Origin: Actinomadura citrea
GTDB lineage: Bacteria; Actinomycetota; Actinomycetes; Streptosporangiales; Streptosporangiaceae
Reading direction: 5' to 3'
Assembly (NCBI RefSeq): GCF_013409045.1
Contig: NZ_JACCBT010000001.1
Location: 1,364,001-1,428,000 of the forward strand
Length of the DNA stretch: 64,000 nt
The notes below the pieces were generated by a model, which was not told where the DNA came from, searched no databases, and was given only the letters and a program-made list of their open reading frames with translations. A program made the position numbers and the translations under genes. Positions 8,525 to 18,079 of the stretch are shown here, piece by piece (within the stretch, counting starts at the first letter, position 1; every line of letters starts with the position of its first letter).

Positions 8525-8622
8525 GCCTCCGTGACTCCGGGTTGCCGCGGTCCGGCGGACGTGGACGGTAACCGGTGCGGGATAGTCCCGCGAACCGAAC
8601 AAACAAGACAGGAGAAAGTGCG

Positions 8623-10431
8623 ATGAACCCTGGGCAACTCAGGTTCACCGAACCGGGCCCGTCGCCGGTGCCCCTTCTCGCCGACCGGTTCCGGGCGGCG
8701 CTGAGCGCCGCCTTCGGCCGGAAGTACGGGGGCGTCGACCCCCTCATCCGGCCGTCGCAGCACGCGGATCTGCAGGCCAACGTCGCGATGGCGCTGGCCA
8801 AGGACCTGGACCAGCGCGACCCCCGGGAGCAGAAGCGCGACCCCCGGGAAGTGGCGCAGGAGATCGTGGACCGGCTCTACGTCGAAGACGTCGTGTCGGA
8901 GGTCCGGATCAGCGGGCCCGGCTTCATCAACATGACGCTGAGCGACGAGTGGATCGTCGCCCAGCTCAAGCGGATCTCGGCCGACGAGCGCCTTGCGGTG
9001 CGCGCGGCCGCGCTGCCGCAGCGGGTCGTGGTGGAGTTCTCCTCACCCAACGTCGCGAAGGTGATGCACGTCGGTCACCTGCGGACGACGATCGTGGGCG
9101 ACGCCATCGCCCGGATCCTGGAGTTCCTGGGCCACGACGTGATCCGGGACAACCACATCGGTGACTGGGGCACGCCGTTCGGCATGCTCATCGAGTACCT
9201 CCTCGACTTCGAGGGGGGCACAGGCGCCGGGCTCGACGCCTTCGTGAGCGACACGGGTGCCTTCTACAAGGCGGCCCACGCGAGGTTCGAGTCGGACGAG
9301 GAGTTCGCCGGACGGGCGCGGCGGCGACTGGTCGCCCTGCAGGCCGGCGACGAGGCGACGCTGCGGTACTGGCGGCGCCTCGTGGACGTCTCCATGCGCT
9401 CCTACAACGCTCTGTACGAGCGGCTGGGCGTCAAGCTCACCGACGACGACGTCAAGGGAGAGAGCTTCTACAACGAGATTCTCCCCCAGGTCGTCGACGA
9501 ACTGGAGGCGAACCGCCTGGCGGTGCCCAGCGATGGTGCGCTGTGCGTCTTCCTGCCGGAGTTCAGGGGCAGGGACGGCGGGCCCAAGCCGGTCATCGTC
9601 CGCAAGAGCGATGGTGGGTACAACTACACCACCACTGATCTCGCCACGATCCTCTACCGGGTCGACGAGCTGCACGCCAACCGGATCATCTACGTGGTGG
9701 GTGACGAGCAGACAGAGCACTTCGAGCTGCTGTTCGCCATCGCGCAGAGGGCGAACTTCCTGTTCAGCGGGGCCGTCCTCGAACACGCCAAGATCGGTCT
9801 CGTGACCGACCCCAGGACCGGCAGCAAGCTGAAGAGCCGGTCCGGCGAGGCGGTCAAGCTGTCCGAGTTGCTGGACGGGGCGACCGAGCGGGCCACCGCG
9901 GCGTTGATCGAGAGCGGGCGCGGCGAGATGTTCGACGAGGCGACCCGCGCCGCGATCATCGACGCCGTGGCCGTGGGCGCGGTGAGGTTCGCCGATCTGC
10001 TGGTGGCGCGGGACAGCAAGTACCCGTTCGACCTGGATCGGATGATCGCGTTCACCGGCAAGTCGGCCGGCTTCGTGCAGTACGCCGGCGTCCGGATGAA
10101 GTCCGTCCTCCGCAAGGGCGGGCTGACGCCGGAGTCGGCCGTGGCACCGATCCTGATCGGAGCCAAGGAGGAGCGGGACCTGGCGCTGCACCTGCTGGAC
10201 TTCGGTATCACACTGGAGCAGGCGGGCGCGGCGGCGGAACCGCACCAGCTGGCGGGCTATCTCTACGAGCTCGCCAGGTTCTTCACGGCCTTCTACGAGG
10301 CCTGCCCGGTGCTCAAGGACGGCATCGACGAGGAGACCAGGGCTTCCCGGATGGCCCTGTGCGCGGTCACGCTGCGCACGCTGGTCACCGGCCTGGACCT
10401 CCTCGGCGTCCCCGCACCCGACCGGATGTGA
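8623..10431 (+). CDS. argS: Arginyl-tRNA synthetase, copy 1
   Basis: Class I synthetase of 602 residues that charges tRNA-Arg in the cytosol. The N-terminal tRNA-binding domain covers ~1-115, the HIGH-type motif is SSPNVAKVMHVGHLRTT, the KMSKS region has the degenerate form GSKLKSRSGEAVKL, and the C-terminal anticodon-binding DALR domain ends in LLGVPAPDRM. ATG 8623 has AGGAGA 7 bp upstream. A 15-bp direct repeat (8814-8828 and 8835-8849) encodes two RDPRE units absent from the second copy at 25077-26822. I see no T-box in the leader. It may be a paralogue kept for resistance to an ArgRS inhibitor, or the housekeeping gene. Confidence 0.95.
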   Translation: MNPGQLRFTEPGPSPVPLLADRFRAALSAAFGRKYGGVDPLIRPSQHADLQANVAMALAKDLDQRDPREQKRDPREVAQEIVDRLYVEDVVSEVRISGPGFINMTLSDEWIVAQLKRISADERLAVRAAALPQRVVVEFSSPNVAKVMHVGHLRTTIVGDAIARILEFLGHDVIRDNHIGDWGTPFGMLIEYLLDFEGGTGAGLDAFVSDTGAFYKAAHARFESDEEFAGRARRRLVALQAGDEATLRYWRRLVDVSMRSYNALYERLGVKLTDDDVKGESFYNEILPQVVDELEANRLAVPSDGALCVFLPEFRGRDGGPKPVIVRKSDGGYNYTTTDLATILYRVDELHANRIIYVVGDEQTEHFELLFAIAQRANFLFSGAVLEHAKIGLVTDPRTGSKLKSRSGEAVKLSELLDGATERATAALIESGRGEMFDEATRAAIIDAVAVGAVRFADLLVARDSKYPFDLDRMIAFTGKSAGFVQYAGVRMKSVLRKGGLTPESAVAPILIGAKEERDLALHLLDFGITLEQAGAAAEPHQLAGYLYELARFFTAFYEACPVLKDGIDEETRASRMALCAVTLRTLVTGLDLLGVPAPDRM

Positions 10432-10527
10432 GGACCGCACCTTGATCACCTGATCGCGCCCGTCCGGCGCCCCGGCGCCGGACGGACGCGACATCGGGAG
10501 GGCCTGCCCGGCCTTCCCGAGCAACTG

Positions 10528-10585
10528 ACGGGCCGCACTCCGCGCCCGGTCGCCTCACGGCGACCGGCGCGGGTGTGCGGCCCGT
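10528..10585 (+). terminator. Long hairpin terminator after argS copy 1
   Basis: ACGGGCCGCAC at the left pairs with GTGCGGCCCGT at the right, with further inner pairing CCGGTCGCC/GGCGACCGG around a TCAC loop. The tail is TGTCCTTT. This is a strong factor-independent terminator. Confidence 0.85.
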
Positions 10586-10650
10586 TGTCCTTTCCGGGCG
10601 CCGCCTCTTCGCCGGCGCGAACTTCTCCGGGGGCCCGGTCGTCTGATCAT

Positions 10651-10689
10651 GAGGGTGGCCGTGGACGTCGGGGGACCACGGCCACCCTC
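10651..10689. terminator. Perfect 14-bp-stem hairpin
   Basis: Arms 10651-10664 (GAGGGTGGCCGTGG) and 10676-10689 are exact complements around an 11-nt loop. It may be a backup or bidirectional terminator that isolates the CoA-transferase promoter. Confidence 0.5.
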
Positions 10690-10704
10690 GCACGTCATGC
10701 GAAC

Positions 10705-10718
10705 CAAGCGCTCGCTTG
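10705..10718. promoter_or_regulatory. Inverted repeat CAAGCG-CT-CGCTTG, candidate TetR-type operator
   Basis: Exact 6-bp arms flank a 2-bp centre, 53 bp before the CoA-transferase start. Similar AAGCG/CGCTT repeats are bound by TetR-family regulators of lipid genes in actinobacteria. Which regulator would bind is unknown. Confidence 0.4.
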
Positions 10719-10770
10719 ACTAGGGGGCGGGGCGACCGGCACGGTGAAGTCCTCCCCCGAGAGGAGCGCC

Positions 10771-11802
10771 ATGGCGCCGCTGGACGGACTCCGCGTCCTC
10801 GATCTGACGATGTGGCGGCCCGGGCCGTACGCGACGCAGCTGCTGGCCCAGCTCGGCGCCGACGTGATCAAGGTGGAGCCGCCCGGCGGGGAGCCGATGC
10901 GGATGTTCCGCGACCATTTCGACGCCCTCAACCGGCACAAGCGCGGCATCGCGCTCGATCTCAAGTCCGAGGAAGGGCTCGCGGCGCTCACGGAACTGGC
11001 CAGGGACGCCGAGGTCTTCGTCGAGGGGTTCAGGCCGGGTGTCGCCGAGCGGCTGGGCGTGGGCCACCAGACCCTCAGGGCGCTCAACCCGCGGCTCGTC
11101 TACTGCTCCATATCCGGGTACGGGGCGGAGGGCCCGCTCAGGGACGTGCCCGGACACGACATCAACTACCGCGCCCACGCGGCCGCGCTGCCGTCCGACG
11201 CCGTCTCGCCGGAGGCCGACGAGCTCCCCCTCGCGGACATGGCGGCCGCGACGATGGCCGCCTTCGCGATCACCGCCGCCTGCCTCAAGGCCCGCGAAAC
11301 GGGTGTGGGCGACCGTATCGATCTCGGCATGGCGGACGTCCTGGCGCACTGGGTCGGCACCGTCCCGGTGGCGACGCGGCGGTCGGGCGTGGGGCCGGTG
11401 CCCGGCTACGGCGTCTACCCGACCAAGGACGGCCAGAAGATCACCCTCGGCGTCGTGTCCGAGGAGGGGCTCTGGGCGGCGACCTGCCACGCCCTGGGCA
11501 TCGGCGAGCACGCCGCCGTCCCGTTCGCCGAGCGGCTCCAGCGGATCGGCGAACTGGACGGCGCGGTCGCCGCGGCGGTCGCGGCGCTCACCCGGGAGGA
11601 GGCGATCGAGCGCCTGGCGCGGGCGGGAGCCCCGGTGGCGCCCCTGCTGTCCCATGCCGAGATGCTCGAACTCGATCACTTCAGGTCGCGCGGGATCCAG
11701 GAGGAGGGCCCGGTCCGGACGGCCGTCCATCCGCCGCTTCCCGAGGGGGCGGTCCCGGAACTGGACGAGCACCGGGGCCAGACCTGGCGTCTCACGGAGT
11801 GA
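10771..11802 (+). CDS. CoA-transferase family III, alpha-methylacyl-CoA racemase-like
   Basis: A 343-residue CaiB/BaiF-fold protein. The N-terminus GLRVLDLTMWRPGPYATQLL and the CoA-binding segment GADVIKVEPPGG are typical. The motif GHDINYRAHA matches the region that holds the catalytic histidine of alpha-methylacyl-CoA racemases, and IDLGMADVL contains the matching aspartate, so racemisation of 2-methylacyl-CoA is more likely than CoA transfer. ATG 10771 has GAGAGGAG upstream; a GTG at 10744 is less likely. It fits with the acyl-CoA enzymes nearby. Confidence 0.88.
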   Translation: MAPLDGLRVLDLTMWRPGPYATQLLAQLGADVIKVEPPGGEPMRMFRDHFDALNRHKRGIALDLKSEEGLAALTELARDAEVFVEGFRPGVAERLGVGHQTLRALNPRLVYCSISGYGAEGPLRDVPGHDINYRAHAAALPSDAVSPEADELPLADMAAATMAAFAITAACLKARETGVGDRIDLGMADVLAHWVGTVPVATRRSGVGPVPGYGVYPTKDGQKITLGVVSEEGLWAATCHALGIGEHAAVPFAERLQRIGELDGAVAAAVAALTREEAIERLARAGAPVAPLLSHAEMLELDHFRSRGIQEEGPVRTAVHPPLPEGAVPELDEHRGQTWRLTE

Positions 11803-11844
11803 AATTCGGGGTGGAATGTCCGATCCGTTTGGCATGCTTGTCAC

Positions 11845-14733
11845 GTGAACGCGCGTGCGATGAGTCCCGTCCTGATCGGCAGGTCGGCCGAGTTGCGGCA
11901 GTTGCGGGGCGCCCTCGCCGCCGCGCCGGGCGCCGTGCTGCTCGGCGGCGACGCCGGGCTCGGCAAGACCCGCCTGATCAGGGAGTTCAGCCGGGACGCC
12001 GACGCCAGGACGCTGGTGGGCGGCTGCCTGGAGCTCGGTTCCGACGGCCTTCCCTTCGCGCCGTTCACCACCGTCCTGCGCGGGCTCGTCCGCGACATCG
12101 GCATCGAGGGCGTCGCCGGGCTCGTCCCGCGCGGCGACACCGGCGCCCTCGCCCGGCTGCTGCCCGAGTTCGGGGAACCGGAGAGCGACGCCGCGTCCGG
12201 CGAGGAGCGCGCCCGGCTGTTCGAGGTCGTGCTGACGCTGCTGGAGCGGCTCGCCGAGCGCGGCCCGGTCGTGCTCGTCATCGAGGACGCCCACTGGGCG
12301 GACCGTTCCACCCGCGACCTGCTCGCCTTCCTGATCCGCAACCTCGGCTCGGCGCCGCTGCTGATCGTCATGACCTACCGGTCGGACGAGCTGCACCGCA
12401 CCCATCCGCTGCGCCAGCTGCTCGCCGGCCTGGAGCGGCTCGAACGCGTCCGCCGCACGGAGATCGGCCGGCTGGCCCGCGCCGACGTCGCCGCGCTCGT
12501 CACCGAGCTGCTCGGCCAGATCCCGCCGCCCGGCCTCGTCGAGAGGATCGAGGCCCGCAGCGAGGGCAACCCCCTGTTCATCGAGGCGCTGCTCGACGAC
12601 GACGGCACGCTGGCCTGCGAGCTGCCCGAGTCGCTGCGCGACCTGCTGCTGGCGGGGGTCCAGCGGCTTCCCGAGGAGACGCAGGACGTCCTGCGGGACG
12701 CCAGCGGCGGCAGTACCCGCATCGAGCACGCGCTGCTGGCGGCGGTGTCCCGGCTCGACGACGCCGCGCTGACCCGCGTCCTGCGGCCCGCGGTCGCCGC
12801 CAACGTCCTGGTCGTGGACGGCGACGGCTACGCGTTCCGGCACGCCCTGATCCGCGAGGCCGTCCACGACGACCTGCTGCCGGGCGAGTTCACGCGCCTC
12901 CACACCCGCTACGCCGAGGCTCTGGAGAAGGAGCCCGGGCTCGTCCCGGCCGGGCGGCTCTGGGTCGAGCTGAGCTACCACTGGATGCAGGCCCACGACA
13001 GCACATGGGCGCTGGTCGCGTCCTGGCGCGCGGCGAGGGAGGCCCGCAAGGCGGTCGCCTACGCCGAGTGCCTGGCGATGCTCGAACGGGTCCTCCAGCT
13101 GTGGGACAAGGTCCCGGACGCGTCGGAACGCATCGGCGCCGACCACGTCTCGGTCCTGGAGGACGCCGCGACCGCCGCCGACCTGGCCGGCGAGTTCGAC
13201 CGCGGCATCAAGCTCGCGACCGCCGCGCTGAAGGAGGTCGAGGCCGCCGACGGCGAGCGCGACACCGCCCGCTGGGCGGCGCTGCTGGAACTGCGCGGCC
13301 GCATGCTCTACCACGTGGCGCGCCCCGGCTTCGTCGAGGACCTGCGCGCCGCGGTGGACGCGCTGCCGGCCGACCCGCCGACCATCCTGCGCGCCCGGGC
13401 CCTGTCCACGCTGGGCAACTACGTGCGCATCACGACCTCCATGGAGGATGCCCGCGAGGCGGCGCTGGAGTCCCTGTCCATCGCGCGCGCCCTCGGCGAC
13501 CCCGTCGCGGAGACCGAAGCGCTGATCACGCTGTTCTGCGCCCACACCGACTACGAGGACGAGGACCGCCTCACCGAGGTCGGGGAGAGCGCCGAGCGCA
13601 GCGGCAACCACCGGGTGCTGCTCCGCTACTACGTGATCAGGTCGCACTTCCTGGAGGGCGCCGGACGGCACGAGGAGGCCGCCGCCGTCGCCGGGCACGG
13701 CGCGGAGCTGGCCCGCCAGTACGGCGTGGCCCGCACGCAGGGGACGTTCCTGTCCATCAACGAGGCCGAGCCGCTGGTCTCGCTCGGGCGGTGGGACGAG
13801 GCCCTGGCCGTGATGAACCACGCCATGGAGCAGGACCCCGCCATCACGACCCGCACCTCGCTGCTCGTCCTGTCCGGCTGGGTGGCGCTCGTGCGCGGGG
13901 ACATCGCGACGGCCAAGGCGCGGCTGGCCAAGTCACGCGAGATCATGAAGCTCAAGCTGAAGTGGATGAAGACGCAGGACTACTTCAGCACCCTCTGGCT
14001 GGAGGCGAACATCGCCTTCGCCGAGGGACGCCCGGAGGCCGCGCTGGTGGCGCTGGACCCCGTCCTCGAACACACCGGCATGCCGGACGACGCCCGCTAC
14101 GCGTGGCCCGCGCTCATCGTCGGCGCGGCGGCCTGCGGCGAGGTCGGCGGCGCCGCCGAGGACCGCCTGCGCCGCATGGAGGAGCGCGCCGCCGGGCTCG
14201 TGACGAGCGGCCCGCTCCAGTTCGCGCACTGCCTCACGTTCAGCGCCGAACTGGCGCGGGCGCGCGGCATCCTCGACCGGGCCGCCTGGGAGGAGGCCGC
14301 GGCCGCGTGGGAGGCGCTCGCCAACCCCTACTACCAGGCGCGGGCCCTGTCCCGCGCGGCGGAGGCCGCGCTCGCGGCCGGCGACCACGAGGCCGCCGCG
14401 GCGGCGCTGCACACCGCCGCCGCGCTCACCGACGGGCTGGGCGCCCGGCCGCTCGCGGAGAAGGTCGCCGACCTGCTGCGCCGTACCCGGATGCCGCGCC
14501 GCGGCGACGCCTCCGCGCCGCTCGGGCTGACGCCCCGCGAGTTCGAGGTGCTGCGCCTGGTCGCGGAGGGCCGCAGCAACCGCGAGATCGCCGAAGCGCT
14601 GTTCATCTCGGTGAAGACGGCCAGCGTCCACGTGTCGAACATCCTCGGGAAGCTGGAGGTGGCGAGCCGCGGCGAGGCCGCCGCGACCGCGCACCGGCTG
14701 GCCCTGTTCGCCACCCCGAAGGTCGGCGCCTGA
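11845..14733 (+). CDS. LAL-type (large ATP-binding LuxR) transcriptional regulator
   Basis: A 962-residue regulator with an N-terminal AAA/STAND ATPase: Walker A GGDAGLGKTRL at ~34-44 and Walker B VLVIEDAHWAD at ~142-152. A long TPR-like helical middle follows (~350-880), and a C-terminal LuxR/GerE helix-turn-helix at ~893-955 (LTPREFEVLRLVAEGRSNRE, then VKTASVHVSNILGKL). Such proteins often control secondary metabolism or catabolic genes on binding an inducer. The GTG start is preceded at 6 bp by CATGCT and lacks a ribosome binding site, so it may be leaderless; ATG 11860 is the alternative. No metabolic gene cluster is evident next to it. Confidence 0.92.
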   Translation: MNARAMSPVLIGRSAELRQLRGALAAAPGAVLLGGDAGLGKTRLIREFSRDADARTLVGGCLELGSDGLPFAPFTTVLRGLVRDIGIEGVAGLVPRGDTGALARLLPEFGEPESDAASGEERARLFEVVLTLLERLAERGPVVLVIEDAHWADRSTRDLLAFLIRNLGSAPLLIVMTYRSDELHRTHPLRQLLAGLERLERVRRTEIGRLARADVAALVTELLGQIPPPGLVERIEARSEGNPLFIEALLDDDGTLACELPESLRDLLLAGVQRLPEETQDVLRDASGGSTRIEHALLAAVSRLDDAALTRVLRPAVAANVLVVDGDGYAFRHALIREAVHDDLLPGEFTRLHTRYAEALEKEPGLVPAGRLWVELSYHWMQAHDSTWALVASWRAAREARKAVAYAECLAMLERVLQLWDKVPDASERIGADHVSVLEDAATAADLAGEFDRGIKLATAALKEVEAADGERDTARWAALLELRGRMLYHVARPGFVEDLRAAVDALPADPPTILRARALSTLGNYVRITTSMEDAREAALESLSIARALGDPVAETEALITLFCAHTDYEDEDRLTEVGESAERSGNHRVLLRYYVIRSHFLEGAGRHEEAAAVAGHGAELARQYGVARTQGTFLSINEAEPLVSLGRWDEALAVMNHAMEQDPAITTRTSLLVLSGWVALVRGDIATAKARLAKSREIMKLKLKWMKTQDYFSTLWLEANIAFAEGRPEAALVALDPVLEHTGMPDDARYAWPALIVGAAACGEVGGAAEDRLRRMEERAAGLVTSGPLQFAHCLTFSAELARARGILDRAAWEEAAAAWEALANPYYQARALSRAAEAALAAGDHEAAAAALHTAAALTDGLGARPLAEKVADLLRRTRMPRRGDASAPLGLTPREFEVLRLVAEGRSNREIAEALFISVKTASVHVSNILGKLEVASRGEAAATAHRLALFATPKVGA

Positions 14734-15034
14734 GGCGCGCCCGGCGTGCGCCGCCCTGATTCACGGCGGGGAACCTCCCCTCCCGGATTCCCCACCGCGA
14801 ACCGTCGGACCACACGGGAACATTTCGTGGCTGGCCTTTCGGGGACGCGGACCGCGGAAGCAGGCGGTGCTTCTCCGCCCGGAGAGGCGGACCAGGACCC
14901 GTCCGGCCACTGCACAGTCTTGCGGTCCCGGGCCCGGACGGCGATGCGGGACATACCGTTTCGGCGTCAAGAAAAAAGCGACGGGGACGGGTCGGCTTTC
15001 GTGACCCGTCCCCGTCCGCGCGAGGAACGCGGCG
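14734..15034. other. 301-bp intergenic region between converging genes
   Basis: Holds the terminator at 14971-15016. I see no gene, promoter or repeat in the remainder. Confidence 0.5.
14971..15016 (-). terminator. Factor-independent terminator of the methyltransferase gene
   Basis: Exact 14-bp arms at 14980-14993 and 15003-15016 (GACGGGGACGGGTC and complement). On the minus strand the stem is followed by GCTTTTTTCTT, a classical U-tract. The position is 19 bp past the stop. Confidence 0.92.
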
Positions 15035-15856
15035 TCAGCGCGGGACGCGCGCGACGCAGAAGACCGTCTGGCCGAACGGCGGCTTGACGAAACGCTCGAT
15101 GGTGCGGGTGAGCGGCACGACCGTCCGGTCGTAGATCTTGACGAGCTTGGGGTCGGGGTAGCCGGCGCCGCCGCGGCGGACCGCGAACCACCAGGCGATC
15201 CCGCCCAGGAAGTTGATCGGCTTGAGCACCTCGGGGACGAGCCCGGCCTCGCGAACCGACGCCTCCAGCGTGGCCGGGGTGTACCGGGTGACGTGCCCGA
15301 CCTTGCGGTCGAAGTCGCCGTAGAGCTGCATGTAGCCGGGCACCCAGATGACGATGCGGCCGCCGGGCTCGGTGACGGCGGCGAGGTCGCGCAGCGCCTG
15401 GGCGTCGTCCTTGATGTGCTCCAGGACGTTCATCATCACGACGGTGTCGACCTTGCGCCGGATCGTGATGTCGGCGGGCAGGGCCAGGTCGATGACCTCG
15501 ACGTCGTCGTTGCCGTCGTAGCGCTTGCGCAGCTCGCCGACGCAGTACGGGTCGTTGTCGCTGACGACGAGGTAGTCGAGGCGCCCGGCGAACTGCTCGG
15601 AGAAGTGCCCGAGGCCGGAGCCGACCTCCAGCATGGAGCGGCCGACGTGCGGGGCGACGGTCTGGTACTCGTACTCGCGGTAGTTGCGGGCTTCGTCCCC
15701 GCCCAGGTGGTTCTCCAGCGCGCCCTCCCCGGCGGCGGGCTGGACGACGTCCCCGTCAGGGGCGGGCCCGGCGGCAGGACCGGCCTGCTTCGGGCGGCTG
15801 CCGACGAGGTTGAGGAGGGTGCCTGCGATGGACTTCTTCTGACCAGGTGACTGCAT
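15035..15856 (-). CDS. SAM-dependent class I methyltransferase
   Basis: A 273-residue protein. SAM-binding motif I is MLEVGSGLGHFSEQF at ~75-90, the acidic end of strand 2 is VVSDND, and motif IV/post-IV is VVMMNVLEHIKDDAQALRDL. This arrangement is typical of UbiE/Methyltransf_11-type enzymes acting on small molecules or glycan/lipid acceptors. The first ~50 residues are low-complexity and may be disordered. It stands alone, with its own terminator; substrate unknown. Confidence 0.85.
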   Translation of the reverse strand: MQSPGQKKSIAGTLLNLVGSRPKQAGPAAGPAPDGDVVQPAAGEGALENHLGGDEARNYREYEYQTVAPHVGRSMLEVGSGLGHFSEQFAGRLDYLVVSDNDPYCVGELRKRYDGNDDVEVIDLALPADITIRRKVDTVVMMNVLEHIKDDAQALRDLAAVTEPGGRIVIWVPGYMQLYGDFDRKVGHVTRYTPATLEASVREAGLVPEVLKPINFLGGIAWWFAVRRGGAGYPDPKLVKIYDRTVVPLTRTIERFVKPPFGQTVFCVARVPR

Positions 15857-16038
15857 TACTTCCCGCTCGCTGGGTGCGTTGGCGTTCGGCTTCTCGTTCG
15901 CCGGACCGTTCCCCCGCCCCCTCGGGACGGTTCGGTCACTGGCGCGAAGGTCGGGTCAGTCTACTCCCGCGCCGAAGCCGGACGTCCCGCGACGGCGGGA
16001 CGCCCTCCCGCGACGCGGCCCGCCGGGCGTGTCGCCGG

Positions 16039-18000
16039 TCAGCCGATGGTCCGGTGCACGTCCTCCCGCTCGCTCGGGCCAGGCTCGGACGGCGCGATCC
16101 ACGGTCCCGGGATGGACGGGTCCAGGACGCCCTCCTCCACCCAGGCGAAGTCCCCGGCGAGCACGGCCCGTGCCAGCTTCACGTCCATCGCGTCGGTGTT
16201 GCGCCACAGCCCGTCGAACAGCTCCTCGACGCGGACGCGCGCCTGCCGGCAGAACGCGTCGGCGAGCAGCAGGGCGGACTTCCCGGGTGCCGTGGCCGGT
16301 CCGATGCCGTTGGAGCCCATGCCGCCGAGCGGCCCCTGCGCGGACGCGTCGGCGTGGGCGCGGACGCAGACCGCGCTCATCGCGAACAGCTCGGCGCCGA
16401 TGTCGACCATGCGGCCGAGGAACCCCTGCCGGTACTCAAGGCCGCCCTGCCAGCGCCCGGCCGCGTAGAAGGTCGACCGGGCCAGCTTGCGGGACGCCCG
16501 CTCGACGTACCGCAGGTGCCGGGCCAGCGTGCCGAACTCGGCGTAGGCGTTCGGGCGTTGCCCGGCACCGGTGACGAGCGTCGGCAGCCAGCGCGCGTAG
16601 AACCCGCCCGCCTTCGCCGCGGCCCGCGCCTTGCGCCCGGTGGAGGCGTCCGGGTCGATGATGTCCCCGGCCACCGACAGGTGCGCGTCCACGGCCTCGC
16701 GGGCGATCAGCAGGTGCATGATCTCGCTGGAGCCCTCGAAGATCCGGTTGATGCGCAGGTCGCGGAGCAGCTGCTCGGCGGGCACGCCGCGCTCGCCGCG
16801 CGCCGCGAGCGACTCGGCCGTCTCGTAGCCGCGGCCGCCGCGCAGCTGCACCAGCTCGTCGGCCACGCGGCACGCCATCTCCGACGACCACAGCTTGGCC
16901 AGGGCCGCCTCGATCCGGACGTCGTTCCGCTCGTCGTCGGCGAGCTGGCCGGACAGGTCGAGCATCGCCTCCATCGCGTACGCGGTCGCCGCGATGAACG
17001 CGATCTTGGTGGCGACGGCCTCGTGCTCGCCGACCGGCCGCCCCCACTGCACCCGCTGCTTCGACCACTCCCGCGCGACCCCGGCGGCCCACTTGCCGCC
17101 CGCGGCGCAGATCGCGGGCAGCGACAGCCGCCCGGTGTTGAGCGTGGTCAGCGCGATCTTCAGGCCCGCGCCCTCCGCGCCGATCAGGTTCGCCTTCGGG
17201 ACGCGCACGTCGTAGAACCGCGTGACGCCGTTCTCGATGCCGCGCAGCCCCATGAACGCGTTGCGGTTCTCGACGGTGATGCCGGGCGAGGCCATGTCCA
17301 CGATGAAGGCGGAGATGCCGCCGCGGTGCCCGTCGGACTTCGGGACGCGCGCCATCACCACGACGAGGTCGGCGACGACGCCGTTGGTCGTCCACAGCTT
17401 GACGCCGTTGAGGACGTAGCCGTCGCCGTCGGGGACGGCGGTCGCGCGAAGCCGCGCCGGGTCGGAGCCGACGTCGGGCTCGGTGAGCAGGAACGCGCTG
17501 ACCTCCCGGGCGCAGCGCGGCAGCCAGGCGTCCTTCTGCTCCGGCGTCCCGAACATCTTGACCGGCTGCGGGACGCCGATCGACTGGTGCGCCGACAGCA
17601 GCGCGCCGAGCGCCGGGCTGACCGACCCCGCCACCATCAGCGCGCGGCCGTAGTAGAGCTGGCTGAGCCCGAGCCCCCCGTACTTCTCCGGGATCTTCAT
17701 GCCGAGCGCGCCGAGGTCGCGCAGGCCCCGCACGACCTCGTCGGGGATGCGCGCCTCCCGCTCGATCCGCGCCGGGTCGATGTCGGCGGCGCAGAACGCG
17801 GAGAGCTTGGCGAGGAACTCCTCGCCCTTCGTCCGCTGCTCCTGCGACGGGCGCGGATGCGGATGGATCAGATCGAGGCGCAGGTCGCCGAGGAACAGCT
17901 GCTTGCCGAAGCTCGGCAGCCGCCATTCGGTCTCCCGGGCCTCCTCGGCCACCTTGCGGGCCGTCCGCTCGTCGACGTGCTCGTGGGTTCGCTGGCTCAT
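16039..18000 (-). CDS. Acyl-CoA dehydrogenase, VLCAD/ACAD9-like
   Basis: A 653-residue flavoprotein, longer than the usual ~380, matching very-long-chain types with an extra C-terminal helical domain. The FAD/acyl-CoA motifs are LTEPDVGSDPARL and the W-T-N segment KLWTTNGVVADL; the putative base is the glutamate in RIFEGSSEIMH near residue 430. It oxidises acyl-CoA to trans-2-enoyl-CoA with electrons passed to ETF. The ATG has no strong ribosome binding site. It lies downstream of the TetR gene on the same strand, 79 bp away, and could be co-transcribed with it. Confidence 0.93.
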   Translation of the reverse strand: MSQRTHEHVDERTARKVAEEARETEWRLPSFGKQLFLGDLRLDLIHPHPRPSQEQRTKGEEFLAKLSAFCAADIDPARIEREARIPDEVVRGLRDLGALGMKIPEKYGGLGLSQLYYGRALMVAGSVSPALGALLSAHQSIGVPQPVKMFGTPEQKDAWLPRCAREVSAFLLTEPDVGSDPARLRATAVPDGDGYVLNGVKLWTTNGVVADLVVVMARVPKSDGHRGGISAFIVDMASPGITVENRNAFMGLRGIENGVTRFYDVRVPKANLIGAEGAGLKIALTTLNTGRLSLPAICAAGGKWAAGVAREWSKQRVQWGRPVGEHEAVATKIAFIAATAYAMEAMLDLSGQLADDERNDVRIEAALAKLWSSEMACRVADELVQLRGGRGYETAESLAARGERGVPAEQLLRDLRINRIFEGSSEIMHLLIAREAVDAHLSVAGDIIDPDASTGRKARAAAKAGGFYARWLPTLVTGAGQRPNAYAEFGTLARHLRYVERASRKLARSTFYAAGRWQGGLEYRQGFLGRMVDIGAELFAMSAVCVRAHADASAQGPLGGMGSNGIGPATAPGKSALLLADAFCRQARVRVEELFDGLWRNTDAMDVKLARAVLAGDFAWVEEGVLDPSIPGPWIAPSEPGPSEREDVHRTIG

Positions 18001-18079
18001 GTGATCGAAGTTTCCACTGGTCGGAAGCGGAAACCCCGTCCAGGTCCCGGACGTGGGCGCCTTCCTCCGGGCCGCCCGG

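Larger units (their letters stand above)
10432..10770. other. 339-bp intergenic region with two hairpins and an operator-like repeat
   Basis: No coding sequence is convincing here. It holds the argS terminator, a second perfect hairpin, an inverted repeat that may be a TetR-type operator, and the GAGAGGAG ribosome binding site of the CoA-transferase gene. Confidence 0.6.

Noticed and set aside
8497..8622. T-box riboswitch upstream of argS copy 1
   Set aside because: The leader is only ~126 bp, lacks a T-box-like conserved core and is mostly the previous gene's hairpin.
10716..14759. Very long open frames (>1000 codons) in other frames over the CoA-transferase and LAL genes, both strands
   Set aside because: They overlap well-supported genes and their products are Arg/Gly/Pro- or Asp/Gln-rich, the usual result of high GC at codon position 3.
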